Under the pieces are notes generated by a model. It was not told the DNA's origin, did not search any database, and saw only the letters and a program-made list of their open reading frames with translations. DNA of 64,000 nucleotides. Origin: Apoda limacodes (lineage: Eukaryota > Arthropoda > Insecta > Lepidoptera > Limacodidae). The first letter of the stretch is position 1; each line of letters opens with the position of its first letter. The stretch covers positions 10,781,019-10,845,018 of the forward strand of contig OX291546.1 in the NCBI GenBank assembly GCA_946406115.1, written 5' to 3'. This document shows positions 10,615-18,992 of the stretch, one piece after another. Position numbers and translations under genes: made by a program.

Positions 10615-11060
10615 TATTTGTTTGAAAATATATCTTTAGTATTTCTATTAATTTTATACTTTCTAGTTCTCAACTCTTTCAAAGCTGTTGACGGAATGGA
10701 ATGAATCCGACGTTGACGTTTCGTTATATAACCTGATCCATTCATTAGTCTTTCAATTTTATCATCTGCTCTTCGTTTTAAATTACTACTTACATCTTTT
10801 AACCGTGTTTGCACAGATTCATTCATTGGTTTCTGGCTTATCATATCGCTTAATAATCCCACTCCAGCATTAAGAGCCTCTTTACCAATTACTCTTGCCC
10901 CACTTGATAATAAAGGTAGTACTGATCGAAACAGGCCTCCTAAAAAGCTTCCTATTCCATGACCACGTTGATGTGGTACACCTTTATAAATTACACCAAT
11001 TCCTGATCCTGCTTGGTGTGAATAATATTGCTCATAGGGACAAATACTGTTATTATGCAT
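10614..11060 (-). CDS. Small Polinton virion protein, adenovirus pVI/pX-like
   Basis: A 148-residue basic protein between the two capsid genes. Residues about 33-70 (GHGIGSFLGGLFRSVLPLL onward) are glycine-rich and then hydrophobic/amphipathic; the C-terminal half is strongly basic (KRRADDKIERL, ITKRQRR, RTRKYK). This layout, a membrane-active helix plus a basic tail, recalls adenovirus cement/core precursors processed by the protease, and the neighbouring protease fits that. The comparison is by layout and position, not by clear homology. ATG and TAA overlap neighbours by one base on each side (TAATG at 11058-11062 and 10612-10616). Confidence 0.8.
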   Translation of the reverse strand: MHNNSICPYEQYYSHQAGSGIGVIYKGVPHQRGHGIGSFLGGLFRSVLPLLSSGARVIGKEALNAGVGLLSDMISQKPMNESVQTRLKDVSSNLKRRADDKIERLMNGSGYITKRQRRIHSIPSTALKELRTRKYKINRNTKDIFSNK

Positions 11061-11821
11061 TATAATCGCTTAAAGTGTAGTTTAACATATGCGGTCCCAA
11101 ATTGAAATGGTATTTTATTACCAGTGTTTGTTCTTATATCTATTTCAATTGTATCAAATTCTCTTCGCATAACTCGTAAGTAGTGGGGTGGTGAAAATAC
11201 ATGCATCTTATAAGCACCATAGATATATTTCTCGGGGTCTAAAGGTATTATTCTTAACAATGGTGTCATAACATCTCCAACTATTTGCGGATCAATTATA
11301 TCACAGTAAACAAATAATTGAGAAGGTAATCCTAAATGTAAATTGGGTGGGTATCTTCCAACATTTTTTGTTATTAAATTAGTTTTTGGTTCAAAGCCAA
11401 GTTGAATACTTAACTTTGATGATAACGTTAAAGATGATATATTTTTATCGTTAATTTGAACAGAGACCATCTGGGAAACTTTATCATAATGAAAGCGACA
11501 GTTTTCTTTTAGGTTTAAGGCTTTTAAAATGTTATCAATATTATCATAATTGGTTGCAGGTATATGATTTTTATAAATAACTGATGATATTGATTTATCC
11601 AAAGGTACTATCATTTTCTTAGTAATATACATTATATTTTCACCCTCTTGAACTGTAAACATACTACATGGGTATTGAAATTCTACAACTCCAACAGACC
11701 ACTGTCCTTCTAATTTTATAGGTTTTGGAAGTTTTGTTGAAAAATTTGTAGTGGTATTACTCGGAAAATATTCCATTGAACTATTACTGAGCAAAGTTAA
11801 ATAAAAATCTTCCTTAATCAT
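11060..11821 (-). CDS. mCP: Polinton minor capsid protein (penton, single jelly-roll)
   Basis: About 253 residues starting at ATG 11819-11821 (MIKEDFYLTLLSNSSMEYFP); the frame upstream has no ATG. The start is typical of Polinton minor capsid proteins ('EDFYLTLxSNSSM-YFPxNTxxNFxTKLP'), which form the vertices. Later segments such as GLPSQLFVYCDIIDPQIVGD and the C-terminal GTAYVKLHFKRL fit the family. The ATG overlaps the TGA of the integrase (ATGA at 11818-11821), so the two are read by overlapping codons, probably through termination-reinitiation. Intact. Confidence 0.93.
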   Translation of the reverse strand: MIKEDFYLTLLSNSSMEYFPSNTTTNFSTKLPKPIKLEGQWSVGVVEFQYPCSMFTVQEGENIMYITKKMIVPLDKSISSVIYKNHIPATNYDNIDNILKALNLKENCRFHYDKVSQMVSVQINDKNISSLTLSSKLSIQLGFEPKTNLITKNVGRYPPNLHLGLPSQLFVYCDIIDPQIVGDVMTPLLRIIPLDPEKYIYGAYKMHVFSPPHYLRVMRREFDTIEIDIRTNTGNKIPFQFGTAYVKLHFKRL

Positions 11822-12897
11822 ATTTTTTCTATATCTTTTAATGATACCCAAGTATTAAATTTGTTTGGATAACCTTTCCACTTCACTAGTACTTGCTTTC
11901 TATTTCCAAAATAACGAGTGTGGAGTATTTTATCTATTTTATGTGGGAGAGTGGGGTTGTATATTACTTTTTGTAATTCTTTTTCATAAAATGTACCTGT
12001 AATGGGTTCATTTTGAAGATCTTTTAACGTATAAACTACCCAAGGTGATCTTCTTATAACTGAAGTAATAACAAATATTTCATCACTCCAGTTGCTCTCG
12101 TATCCTTTTTGAAATATGTGTTTATGTTTTGTTATCCTAACATAATCACCTTCTTTAAACCTGTTTAGAATAGCCTTTTGCCCTTTATCTCTATCATATA
12201 AATTATTCCAAACAGTCATAATATTTTCTGAGTTAACATCTTTGGGACACATTTTTATACTTGAATGATAGCTATGATTATAAGAATAAATCAAATCTTT
12301 TAAAATATCAACATATCTATATGTGTTATGATGTGTGAAATACCGCCACATTTTTGTCTTTAATGTTCTTTGAAAGCGTTCCACGATACTAGCTTTTATA
12401 TCAGGATTGTTAGTGGTGTAATAGTTTATACCTTTACTTTTAAAATATTTTTGCACATCCTTAGAAACAAATTCAGTTCCCTTATCTGAATGAATGTGGT
12501 TAGGTAAGGATCTTGACTCATTAAATATACTTTCAAAGCATTCTTTTATAGTTATAGAGTTTTTTTTTTTTAAACATCTAGCAAATGCATATTTACTAAA
12601 TACATCAATAACACACAGAATATATTTAAAACCATCATTATATTCAGAATAAGTGCGCATATCACTTAAATCCACCTGCCACAAGTCATTATAATTAGAT
12701 AAAATGTACTTATTTCTAGGAAATCTATTTCTTACAGGTTTATGTAATGTGTAAGTTTCTTGTTCTTGCAACCAATTTTTCACTTGTTTTGCTGTCATTT
12801 TTCCCTTTAACGAGTTGATGAGTTTGTTAACACCTCCATATCCAGCAGGATGAGAAACATCATAGTAAATCTGATTTATTTCTAATAGGGGGTCCAT
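11818..12897 (-). CDS. INT: Polinton integrase with C-terminal chromodomain
   Basis: A 359-residue retroviral-type DDE integrase that inserts the linear element and makes the 6-bp duplication. An N-terminal region (HPAGYGGVNKL, then VKNWLQEQETYTLHKPVR) precedes the RNase H-fold core. Catalytic Asp76 (LWQVDLSDM), Asp138 (HSDKGTEF) and Glu173 (ASIVERFQ) are present, with 34 residues between the last two. The C-terminus from about residue 318 (KIDKILHTRY, then VLVKWKGYP and FNTWVSLKDIE) is a chromodomain with the expected aromatic residues, suggesting targeting to modified histones. It begins within the end of the 261-residue gene (16-base overlap) and ends in ATGA with the minor capsid start. 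All catalytic residues are intact. Confidence 0.95.
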   Translation of the reverse strand: MDPLLEINQIYYDVSHPAGYGGVNKLINSLKGKMTAKQVKNWLQEQETYTLHKPVRNRFPRNKYILSNYNDLWQVDLSDMRTYSEYNDGFKYILCVIDVFSKYAFARCLKKKNSITIKECFESIFNESRSLPNHIHSDKGTEFVSKDVQKYFKSKGINYYTTNNPDIKASIVERFQRTLKTKMWRYFTHHNTYRYVDILKDLIYSYNHSYHSSIKMCPKDVNSENIMTVWNNLYDRDKGQKAILNRFKEGDYVRITKHKHIFQKGYESNWSDEIFVITSVIRRSPWVVYTLKDLQNEPITGTFYEKELQKVIYNPTLPHKIDKILHTRYFGNRKQVLVKWKGYPNKFNTWVSLKDIEKI

Positions 12898-13667
12898 TTT
12901 TCCCAGTCTATTTTTTTCTTGATTTTGTTAAAATGAGTCTTAGTAGGAGTAAAACTATTATCTGATTGCAATTTGTTAAGTGGAATTTCTTCTTTTATAT
13001 CACCTAAGTAAAGTTTATTAATATATTCTAGTCTTTTTGGATTTCCAATATAAGTTAATGGTATTTTAATTTCTTTTAATGCTGATGCAAACTCTTGCCA
13101 CCCAATTGGATCACTGTGTTTAAGTGGTCTTAGTGTATCATTCACCAGGTCTATAATGTTACTCCCTGGTATTTTCATATTATTGATACTAACAGTTCCA
13201 TTGGTATCCCAATCTACCTTATTTTTATTTGAAAAAATTGATTCTATTAGTAATTCACCTCGTTTTATATACGTCTTAGGAATCAATTTCAAGAGTTGTT
13301 GCTTTGAATAAAATGGGGTTAAGTCAGTATCATTTATGGTTTTTGATTTTATGTTTGATACCTGCTCAGTGTCAAGGACTGTTTCCTTAATGACATCAGT
13401 ATCTTTATAATTAGGCGAACTTTCTGTTTTGGTTATAATTGGTATTTGATATGGTCGTCGTTCTACTTCAGTAAAATGTAAATACCTTTGTAGTGTTTGT
13501 AAATACAAAATCCATTTTTCTCTATCTTCTACATTACTATTTAAAATATCTTTCATTTCACCATCTAAACGGGATAAAGTATTTAAAGCGCTTTGTGTTT
13601 CATTTTCCTTTTTAATTTTTTCTATCAAATTAGGTTCAATTAGAATCATTTTTTTAGCATGTTCCAT
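12882..13667 (-). CDS. Conserved Polinton protein of unknown function, 261 aa
   Basis: Its N-terminal part (LIEPNLIEKIK, LSRLDGEMKDIL, DREKWILYLQTLQRYLHF) resembles a protein conserved beside integrase or ATPase in many animal Polintons; no function is established to my knowledge. The middle (about residues 75-120) is polar and low in structure. A second folded part follows (LTPFYSKQQLLKLIPKTYI, then KHSDPIGWQEFASALKEIKI). The C-terminus is lysine-rich. It overlaps the integrase start by 16 bases and follows the small hydrophobic-tail gene by 19 bases. Intact; ATG at 13667. Confidence 0.8.
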   Translation of the reverse strand: MEHAKKMILIEPNLIEKIKKENETQSALNTLSRLDGEMKDILNSNVEDREKWILYLQTLQRYLHFTEVERRPYQIPIITKTESSPNYKDTDVIKETVLDTEQVSNIKSKTINDTDLTPFYSKQQLLKLIPKTYIKRGELLIESIFSNKNKVDWDTNGTVSINNMKIPGSNIIDLVNDTLRPLKHSDPIGWQEFASALKEIKIPLTYIGNPKRLEYINKLYLGDIKEEIPLNKLQSDNSFTPTKTHFNKIKKKIDWEKWTPY

Positions 13668-13686
13668 TTTTGCTTTTATTTTCCTG

Positions 13687-14019
13687 CTAAGGTTTTAAAA
13701 TTGAACTCACCAAGGCACTTAGAACAGATCCTAAAATAATAGGTAAAAAGGCACCACCCCTTTGAATAATTACGTTTTTTTTTCTAAGTAGATTTCTTCC
13801 TTTACACACCAACTTTCTCAATATATTTTTATATTTTTTTAATTGGTTTTTATCATTTTCCTTGACGGGTATTTTACCCTGTAATACGTTGTAAATACAC
13901 TCACAAATAAAATTTATTTCTTCTTTACTACAAGATTTAAGTAAAGCTTTTCTATGTCTTGGTTTCAATACATGCAACGATTTTAAAAGTTCTTGATGTG
14001 TAGTCACTCTTGAATGCAT
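13687..14019 (-). CDS. Small basic Polinton protein with hydrophobic C-terminus
   Basis: 110 residues. The first part is helical and basic (ELLKSLHVLKPRHRKALLK), a conserved 'INFICECIYNVLQGKIPV' segment follows, then a lysine/arginine-rich stretch (KKYKNILRKLVCKGRNLLRK) and a glycine-glycine hinge (IQRGG) before a hydrophobic tail (FLPIILGSVLSALVSSIL). Proteins of this plan recur in Polintons and adintoviruses and have been compared to virion core/membrane-associated proteins. The GG before the tail could be a protease site, but this is a guess. Its ATG overlaps the ATPase stop by one base (TAATG at 14017-14021). Confidence 0.82.
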   Translation of the reverse strand: MHSRVTTHQELLKSLHVLKPRHRKALLKSCSKEEINFICECIYNVLQGKIPVKENDKNQLKKYKNILRKLVCKGRNLLRKKNVIIQRGGAFLPIILGSVLSALVSSILKP

Positions 14020-14678
14020 TATTTATGAATGATTGGAATTTCATTATGTTTGCTGTATTTAAATCCTTTTTTAGGTATATATACAATGCAGTTCTGGTCA
14101 GAAGGAAATATTCTCGTTTTAAATCGACACATATCAATTGTGTCCTGTTTTAAATCTATCATTAGGTAGCCATGAGGTTCACTAGTAGCATCTTTGTAGG
14201 CATCTTCCAAAAATTTAATGTTTTCAGGTGAGACTTGACGTGCTAAGTAACGAATTTGTGTTTTATCTCGTGGATTTTTAAAGTAGACTATATAACTAGA
14301 GTTTAAATAAATATCTCTCTGTCCTTTACCTTGATGGAATATATTTTGTGTAATATAGAAAACACTAATGTTTCTATGATGACTACCCTTTGTGAATATG
14401 TCAACAACACGACCATCAGACTCTCGCATGAGGTCATCGATTATTATTAGTTGTGGTTGTTCTCCATCAAACATACTGAGGTCAGGAATACCTTGGTAAT
14501 AATTAACATTGTTCAAGTTGTATAACGGTTGCATTTCATCATAACACCACATAATATTAGAAAAATGTTGATTGCAAATCTCATTAGCATGTTTCACAAA
14601 ATTTTTAACAAAAACTGATTTACCACATCCACTAGGGCCAGCTACAATTACTGTAAAGGGATGATAAAAATGAATCAT
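14019..14678 (-). CDS. ATP: Polinton DNA-packaging ATPase (FtsK/HerA-like)
   Basis: 219 residues from ATG 14676-14678 (MIHFYHPFTVIVAGPSG); the frame upstream of it has only a TTG. Walker A GPSGCGKS is at residues 14-21, Walker B LIIIDD at 77-82, and a sensor-like ITQN at about 109-112. It belongs to the A32-like packaging ATPases of double jelly-roll viruses and Polintons, which drive genome into preformed capsids. It is the first gene of the late minus-strand cluster, about 210 bases after the polymerase stop. Intact. Confidence 0.94.
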   Translation of the reverse strand: MIHFYHPFTVIVAGPSGCGKSVFVKNFVKHANEICNQHFSNIMWCYDEMQPLYNLNNVNYYQGIPDLSMFDGEQPQLIIIDDLMRESDGRVVDIFTKGSHHRNISVFYITQNIFHQGKGQRDIYLNSSYIVYFKNPRDKTQIRYLARQVSPENIKFLEDAYKDATSEPHGYLMIDLKQDTIDMCRFKTRIFPSDQNCIVYIPKKGFKYSKHNEIPIIHK

Positions 14679-14679
14679 A

Positions 14680-14888
14680 ATTATTTTCAATGTGTGTTCT
14701 CTTTGAAAATGTTCAAATTCATATGGAGGAAAGCAATAAAAACAAACACTTATATATTAAAAACAATATAATTAATAATAAAAAAAAATTACAATCATTA
14801 GGTTACTTAAAAATAGTTATTACCTTACATTTTTTAAACACACATAAACCAGATACAATTAATACTCTATATTATTATTATTTCAAAA
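14680..14888 (-). promoter_or_regulatory. Polymerase/late-cluster boundary with possible TATA box
   Basis: This is the widest gap inside the gene cluster. Read on the minus strand it contains TATATAAG (about 14750-14757), some 70-75 bases upstream of the ATPase ATG. The position suits a promoter for the ATPase-to-protease cluster. This is inferred from the motif and spacing alone. Confidence 0.4.
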
Positions 14889-17800
14889 CTATAAGTTAAT
14901 CTTAAAATGACCCCAAGCATATGTATCTGTTGAATTAGGTAAAATATATCTCTTGGTGTCATTACAGGATAGACAAGTTTTATTAATTTGTTGTGTAAAA
15001 ATAGTATGTTTCACACTTCGAATCCTACACATTTGTGAAACATTTACATTTTTATTAAATAGACACAACTTATAATTTTCCAAATTCATCTTTTTTGTCA
15101 CACTTTTATTTACACCTTTAGCTTTAGCAATAACCTTACTTTCAATGTCCATTGCATACATTTTTGATCGAAGTCCTACAAACTCCCGAAATATTTTACC
15201 ATTGTTCTCATCCTTAAAATATCCAAGTTTCTTTTTATTTAAAAGTGGGAAACCATAAACATTATCACTAGAATAGTCTGAAGTATCGAAAAAACATTCT
15301 AAGTCAGATTTTATATCATTATAAAAATTATCTGTAAATACATGGTAAACTAAGCTATCCGTATCAGTGTATAATAACTTGACACTATTATTGTATTTTC
15401 TTTTCATGTAATTATAATGAAAGTTATACATCAATGTTTTTGATATTTCTAATATACAAAATCCTAAAACAAATGGTTTATTGAAATATACCTTAGTCTT
15501 TTGTAATTGTACAGCAATTAAAGACTCGGAGAATATAGATAGACTATGAAACTCAGGGCGAGCAATTAAACTTTGTGCACCTTGAATTTTTCCATGGTTT
15601 TCCCAGTGGGTTAACAATTTCACATTAACACGTTTTTCAACATTTTCCATAGTTTTACCAAAGACTGCATTATTCATAAGTTTATAAAAATCTTTTTCAA
15701 AGTCACTTTTAGCTAAAGTTCTTAGTTGTGTATTTAAATCTATATATTTCTTCAACCAAGGACTTTGCTCAAACTGTAAAACTCTATGAACTCTAATTAA
15801 TTTCATACCAAGTTGTAAACATTGCTTCAGCTTTCTATAGTGAATAATATATTTAGTTTTGTTATATAAATTTGGTACTAATTTTTTATCTTTACTGTTA
15901 CCGATTACAATGTTTTCAGGGCATAAAGGTAAGTCTGAATGAAGATCATGTAAATTTTCAAGGTATTCAAGATCAACTTCCAGTATGTATCCAATATCTG
16001 ATGAATCTGATATATTGAAGTCTATGTTCGGGTTAACCCATTTAAAATCTCTTACAGGCAAATACTGAGACATTGCCCAACCATAGAGATTGTTTGCATC
16101 AAAATACATTAAGTAAGATTTTGGTAAGTTATCTTTGTAATCACCCATGTACTCGTTATTTGCCTTTCCATATCTGTTAGAACACTGTGAAATACCACCT
16201 CTTATACCAGACTTTACGAATGCTATTTTATCAAAGTCTTTTAATAATTCCAGTGTTATGTTAGTACATTTTAGCATTGCATCCCAGCTTAATCCTGGAA
16301 GGGTATAATATTGTACAGGGTCGAGTTCATATGTTTTAATACAAATTTCTCTAAAGTTTTCAAAAATATCAGTGAGTAACATTACATCAGTTCTTAAGTA
16401 TAGATTGGAATAGTCCAACATATTTTTACATTTAAATTGGACCCAAACATTTTGAGCATGTTTATAATCATCATCTGAGACACTGGTATTACTTAAAGAG
16501 TTAAAGAAAGCGTCTTGATCTGGAAGAGTTGTAACTTTTAAGGATTCATAAGAATTAACAAATTCATAAGGAAAAACACCTTTCCTAATAAGTTTATTAA
16601 AATCATTTTCGTTTGGAAATTGTTTTCTTAATTCTATAAATTGATCTTTTTTTAGATTTTTAGCTAAACTATCTAAACTACTGGCCATGAATTTAAAGGA
16701 ATCTAAAAACCGCAAATGTACTAAATGACCTCTTATATTAAGTTTTTTTGAGAATGAAATATATTTTTCCTTATTTTGCGGAATGATATCTATTTCTCCA
16801 TCTTTAAAATTCAAAGCATGAACAATAAAATGAGCATCATAATTACTTAGATTATGAAATAGAATGGGAATGAAAAAGGGAACACGATACTTTGAACTAC
16901 ATAATTCGTGAGCAACACCTCTAAAATTACCAGTATTCCAATCATAGTCTACTGTGATGTCATCACCCAATAGCCCTTCACAAATATAACATAATTGCGA
17001 TTGTCTAATAGATTCCTTCTCTTCGTTAGTTAATGGAAGTGGACATTTTTGAAAACAATTTATCCTATGTATATTGCTAATATCTTTGTAAATGCTTTCC
17101 ATAAACATTTTTGCACAATTAGGCCCTGTGTATGTTCTGTATGTAGACAGCTTATCATCATACGAACATTTTATATAGTATCCATAACTATAAACTTCAT
17201 GTTCATGTATTGTTTTTGTATATGACTTCGATGGATCAGGGTCACATGAGGTGACGGGTTTTAAAAGAGCTTCAAAGTCTGCATATATTACAAAAGGTAA
17301 TTTTAATTTTCTTTGAAACTTATCAAAATAGATTTCATCATTATTTGTTTCCCGATTAAACCAATCTTTTCCTTTTTTATGAATTCCTGGTAATTCAGTA
17401 ACAATATGAGCACAGTCATGTTTTTGGTGATTAATTAAATTAACTTTAGATTTAAAATATAGAAGGCAACCATCACAGATATGAATAGCATTATTTCGAT
17501 TCGTTATTTGTTTACTAACCAAGCGTGATAAATTTTTTATAAAACAATAATGACCATTTGAACCATTGTTTAAAAATAATAAGTTAATGTGTAATTCTTT
17601 ACGACATTTTGTAAAATATAATGGTCCAACGATGGTATTACATTTTTTTTCTTTGTTAAATTCTAATCCGAAAACATTGATACTAATGTTATTCTGTTTT
17701 TCTACCTTGGGTATATCCGATAATTTGATTGGGAACTGTATATTATTAAACTTTAGTCTATTTTGATTCCTCAAGTATGATGATACCCTTTCAGAACTTT

Positions 17801-18011
17801 TATTTACAGGATATAGTGCGGATAATAAAGCCCACTTAAAACATTGTTGATCGTTATTTTTTACATTTATGACTGCTTTTTTACGCTTAATATCTAAAGG
17901 TAATTCAATAAACGAAGACCCTCGTAAGGGATTGAACTTATTAACATTCATTTCTAAGAACTGAATTTTTTTTAAAGTCCATCCACTATCTTTTGCTTCG
18001 AAATCACTCAT
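14889..18011 (-). CDS. POLB: Polinton protein-primed DNA polymerase B, exonuclease and polymerase domains
   Basis: The 1,040-residue open frame holds the catalytic part of a family-B, protein-primed DNA polymerase that copies the linear element. The 3'-5' exonuclease motifs are visible: YADFEALL (residues 243-250), NLSNYDAHF (387-395) and YLRTDVMLL (538-546). A cysteine-rich insert lies near 323-371. Polymerase motif A is DANNLYGWAM (638-647), motif B KDFYKLMNNAVFGKT (773-787), motif C YTDTDSLVY (881-889), and KKLGYFKDE follows. All key acidic residues are present. The ATG at 18011 is internal to the family's usual length: the N-terminal part lies just upstream in another frame (18065-18788), separated by a single-base frame change in an A-run. 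Whether the polymerase is still made depends on that site. First gene of the minus-strand set. Confidence 0.95.
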   Translation of the reverse strand: MSDFEAKDSGWTLKKIQFLEMNVNKFNPLRGSSFIELPLDIKRKKAVINVKNNDQQCFKWALLSALYPVNKSSERVSSYLRNQNRLKFNNIQFPIKLSDIPKVEKQNNISINVFGLEFNKEKKCNTIVGPLYFTKCRKELHINLLFLNNGSNGHYCFIKNLSRLVSKQITNRNNAIHICDGCLLYFKSKVNLINHQKHDCAHIVTELPGIHKKGKDWFNRETNNDEIYFDKFQRKLKLPFVIYADFEALLKPVTSCDPDPSKSYTKTIHEHEVYSYGYYIKCSYDDKLSTYRTYTGPNCAKMFMESIYKDISNIHRINCFQKCPLPLTNEEKESIRQSQLCYICEGLLGDDITVDYDWNTGNFRGVAHELCSSKYRVPFFIPILFHNLSNYDAHFIVHALNFKDGEIDIIPQNKEKYISFSKKLNIRGHLVHLRFLDSFKFMASSLDSLAKNLKKDQFIELRKQFPNENDFNKLIRKGVFPYEFVNSYESLKVTTLPDQDAFFNSLSNTSVSDDDYKHAQNVWVQFKCKNMLDYSNLYLRTDVMLLTDIFENFREICIKTYELDPVQYYTLPGLSWDAMLKCTNITLELLKDFDKIAFVKSGIRGGISQCSNRYGKANNEYMGDYKDNLPKSYLMYFDANNLYGWAMSQYLPVRDFKWVNPNIDFNISDSSDIGYILEVDLEYLENLHDLHSDLPLCPENIVIGNSKDKKLVPNLYNKTKYIIHYRKLKQCLQLGMKLIRVHRVLQFEQSPWLKKYIDLNTQLRTLAKSDFEKDFYKLMNNAVFGKTMENVEKRVNVKLLTHWENHGKIQGAQSLIARPEFHSLSIFSESLIAVQLQKTKVYFNKPFVLGFCILEISKTLMYNFHYNYMKRKYNNSVKLLYTDTDSLVYHVFTDNFYNDIKSDLECFFDTSDYSSDNVYGFPLLNKKKLGYFKDENNGKIFREFVGLRSKMYAMDIESKVIAKAKGVNKSVTKKMNLENYKLCLFNKNVNVSQMCRIRSVKHTIFTQQINKTCLSCNDTKRYILPNSTDTYAWGHFKINL

Positions 18012-18064
18012 TTTATTTTTAATGTCTTCGCTTAAAGTTTCTAAATAATTTTCTAATTCGTCCC

Positions 18065-18788
18065 CTAAAGAAATAGTCCAATTTTTTGTTTGAAAACGAA
18101 AGAATTTTTTAAATCTTTTGTTTCCTGTTCAAAATCTGCATGAATAATAAAATTAACTTTTACAATAGTTAACTCTTTTAAACATTCCTGAATAAGAAAT
18201 AGTATCGACTCTTTAATTGATGCTATGAATACTTCAGGAGTTTGTATTTTAAGTGACTCATTAGCTTTAGGTGATACAATTCTATACGTTAAGACCCGAG
18301 ACCCAAAAGCAACTGATATAACAGAGACATTATGTAAATTATGATTATGAATAAGACATTTTTCTTTGTGTTCCTTAGATCGTAAGTGCTGAGCATAGAA
18401 CCTTTGGCTAACCTGTAATTCACATATTTGACACATAACGTTCTGTCTATGTGTTGTATTGGCAGATGATGACGTCGATGCTTGTTGTAAATCTTCAACA
18501 CTAATATCAGCTTGTCTCTTCAAACCTCGACCGACTTGAATTGAAGATTTTCTGTAGATATAACATGCTTATGTTAATATAAGAACACAAATATGTAACA
18601 TAAAATTTAAATAAGTATAGTTAGAATGTATACCTGAATGTTTCCTCAACTTCTTTACAGATGTTAAACAGTGAAGTGTCATAATACGGATTTTCCAGAG
18701 CATTATCTTCATAATTCTCACACGCTCTCATTAGTTCTTTTTCTTCTTCTTCAAAAACATTTTGAAAAAAAACACTTTCTAGTGACAT
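18065..18788 (-). CDS. POLB: DNA polymerase B N-terminal part, spliced, with zinc finger; frame-broken
   Basis: This is the 5' part of the polymerase gene. Exon 1 (18634-18788) starts with ATG at 18786-18788 and encodes an acidic segment (SLESVFFQNVFEEEEKEL). The donor GTATAC begins at 18633 and the acceptor TATCTACAG ends at 18552; exon 2 starts at 18551 and stays in frame. Exon 2 by itself has only a TTG start, which supports the splice. It contains the GRGLKR block typical of Polinton polymerases and a C2H2/U1-type zinc finger (CQICELQVSQRFYAQHLRSK). The frame stops at 18065-18067. The catalytic frame runs on beyond this point toward the next ATG, so the break, not gene order, separates the two. 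The breakpoint fits a missing base in the A6 run at 18082-18087. Confidence 0.85.
18082..18087 (-). other. POLB: Homopolymer at the polymerase frame break
   Basis: Six T on the plus strand (six A in the transcript). The N-terminal frame is open up to here and the catalytic frame is open beyond, so one base too few in this run would account for the split. There is no canonical -1 slippery heptamer (the run is followed by TTG, not by a second matching pair). A recent mutation or a sequencing error in a homopolymer is the simplest reading. Confidence 0.7.
18552..18633 (-). other. POLB: 82-bp intron in DNA polymerase B
   Basis: GTATAC donor and TACAG acceptor on the minus strand; AT-rich with a T-rich 3' tract. 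Removal keeps the frame (exon 1 is 155 bases from the ATG, and exon 2's first base completes an arginine codon). Confidence 0.75.
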
Positions 18789-18960
18789 GGTTGAAATAAA
18801 CCAGTTTAGCTTTGCTTGTGAATGATGAATTAATAATAAATATAATGTTCGATTTTTCTCTTATATATACAAGTCGATAAGGTGATTACTATATTAGTTG
18901 ATGGTTAATTAATAGTTGCTCGTTACTTATCAATTAGATACTCATAAAATTTTGTAATGA
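18789..18960 (-). promoter_or_regulatory. Promoter region of the polymerase gene
   Basis: Unique sequence between the right TIR and the polymerase ATG. On the minus strand it has a TATA box (GTATATATAAG, about 18861-18870), roughly 75 bases upstream of the start codon. No other motif was recognised. Confidence 0.5.
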
Positions 18961-18992
18961 TGGTTCTTATAAATTAATTTAGCTATTAGAGA

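Noticed and set aside
10688..10873. Plus-strand open frame inside the small capsid-cluster gene
   Set aside because: Shadow of the minus-strand virion gene; no motif.
13952..14137. Minus-strand 61-codon frame across the ATPase/small-protein junction
   Set aside because: It overlaps two conserved Polinton genes in another frame and has no family resemblance.
14690..14899. Plus-strand 69-codon frame between ATPase and polymerase
   Set aside because: AT-rich, low-complexity composition and opposite to all neighbours; no support.
18082..18090. Programmed -1 ribosomal frameshift in the polymerase
   Set aside because: The A6 run is followed by TTG, so it does not form a canonical slippery heptamer in the incoming frame; a plain indel is simpler. 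Kept only as a minor alternative.
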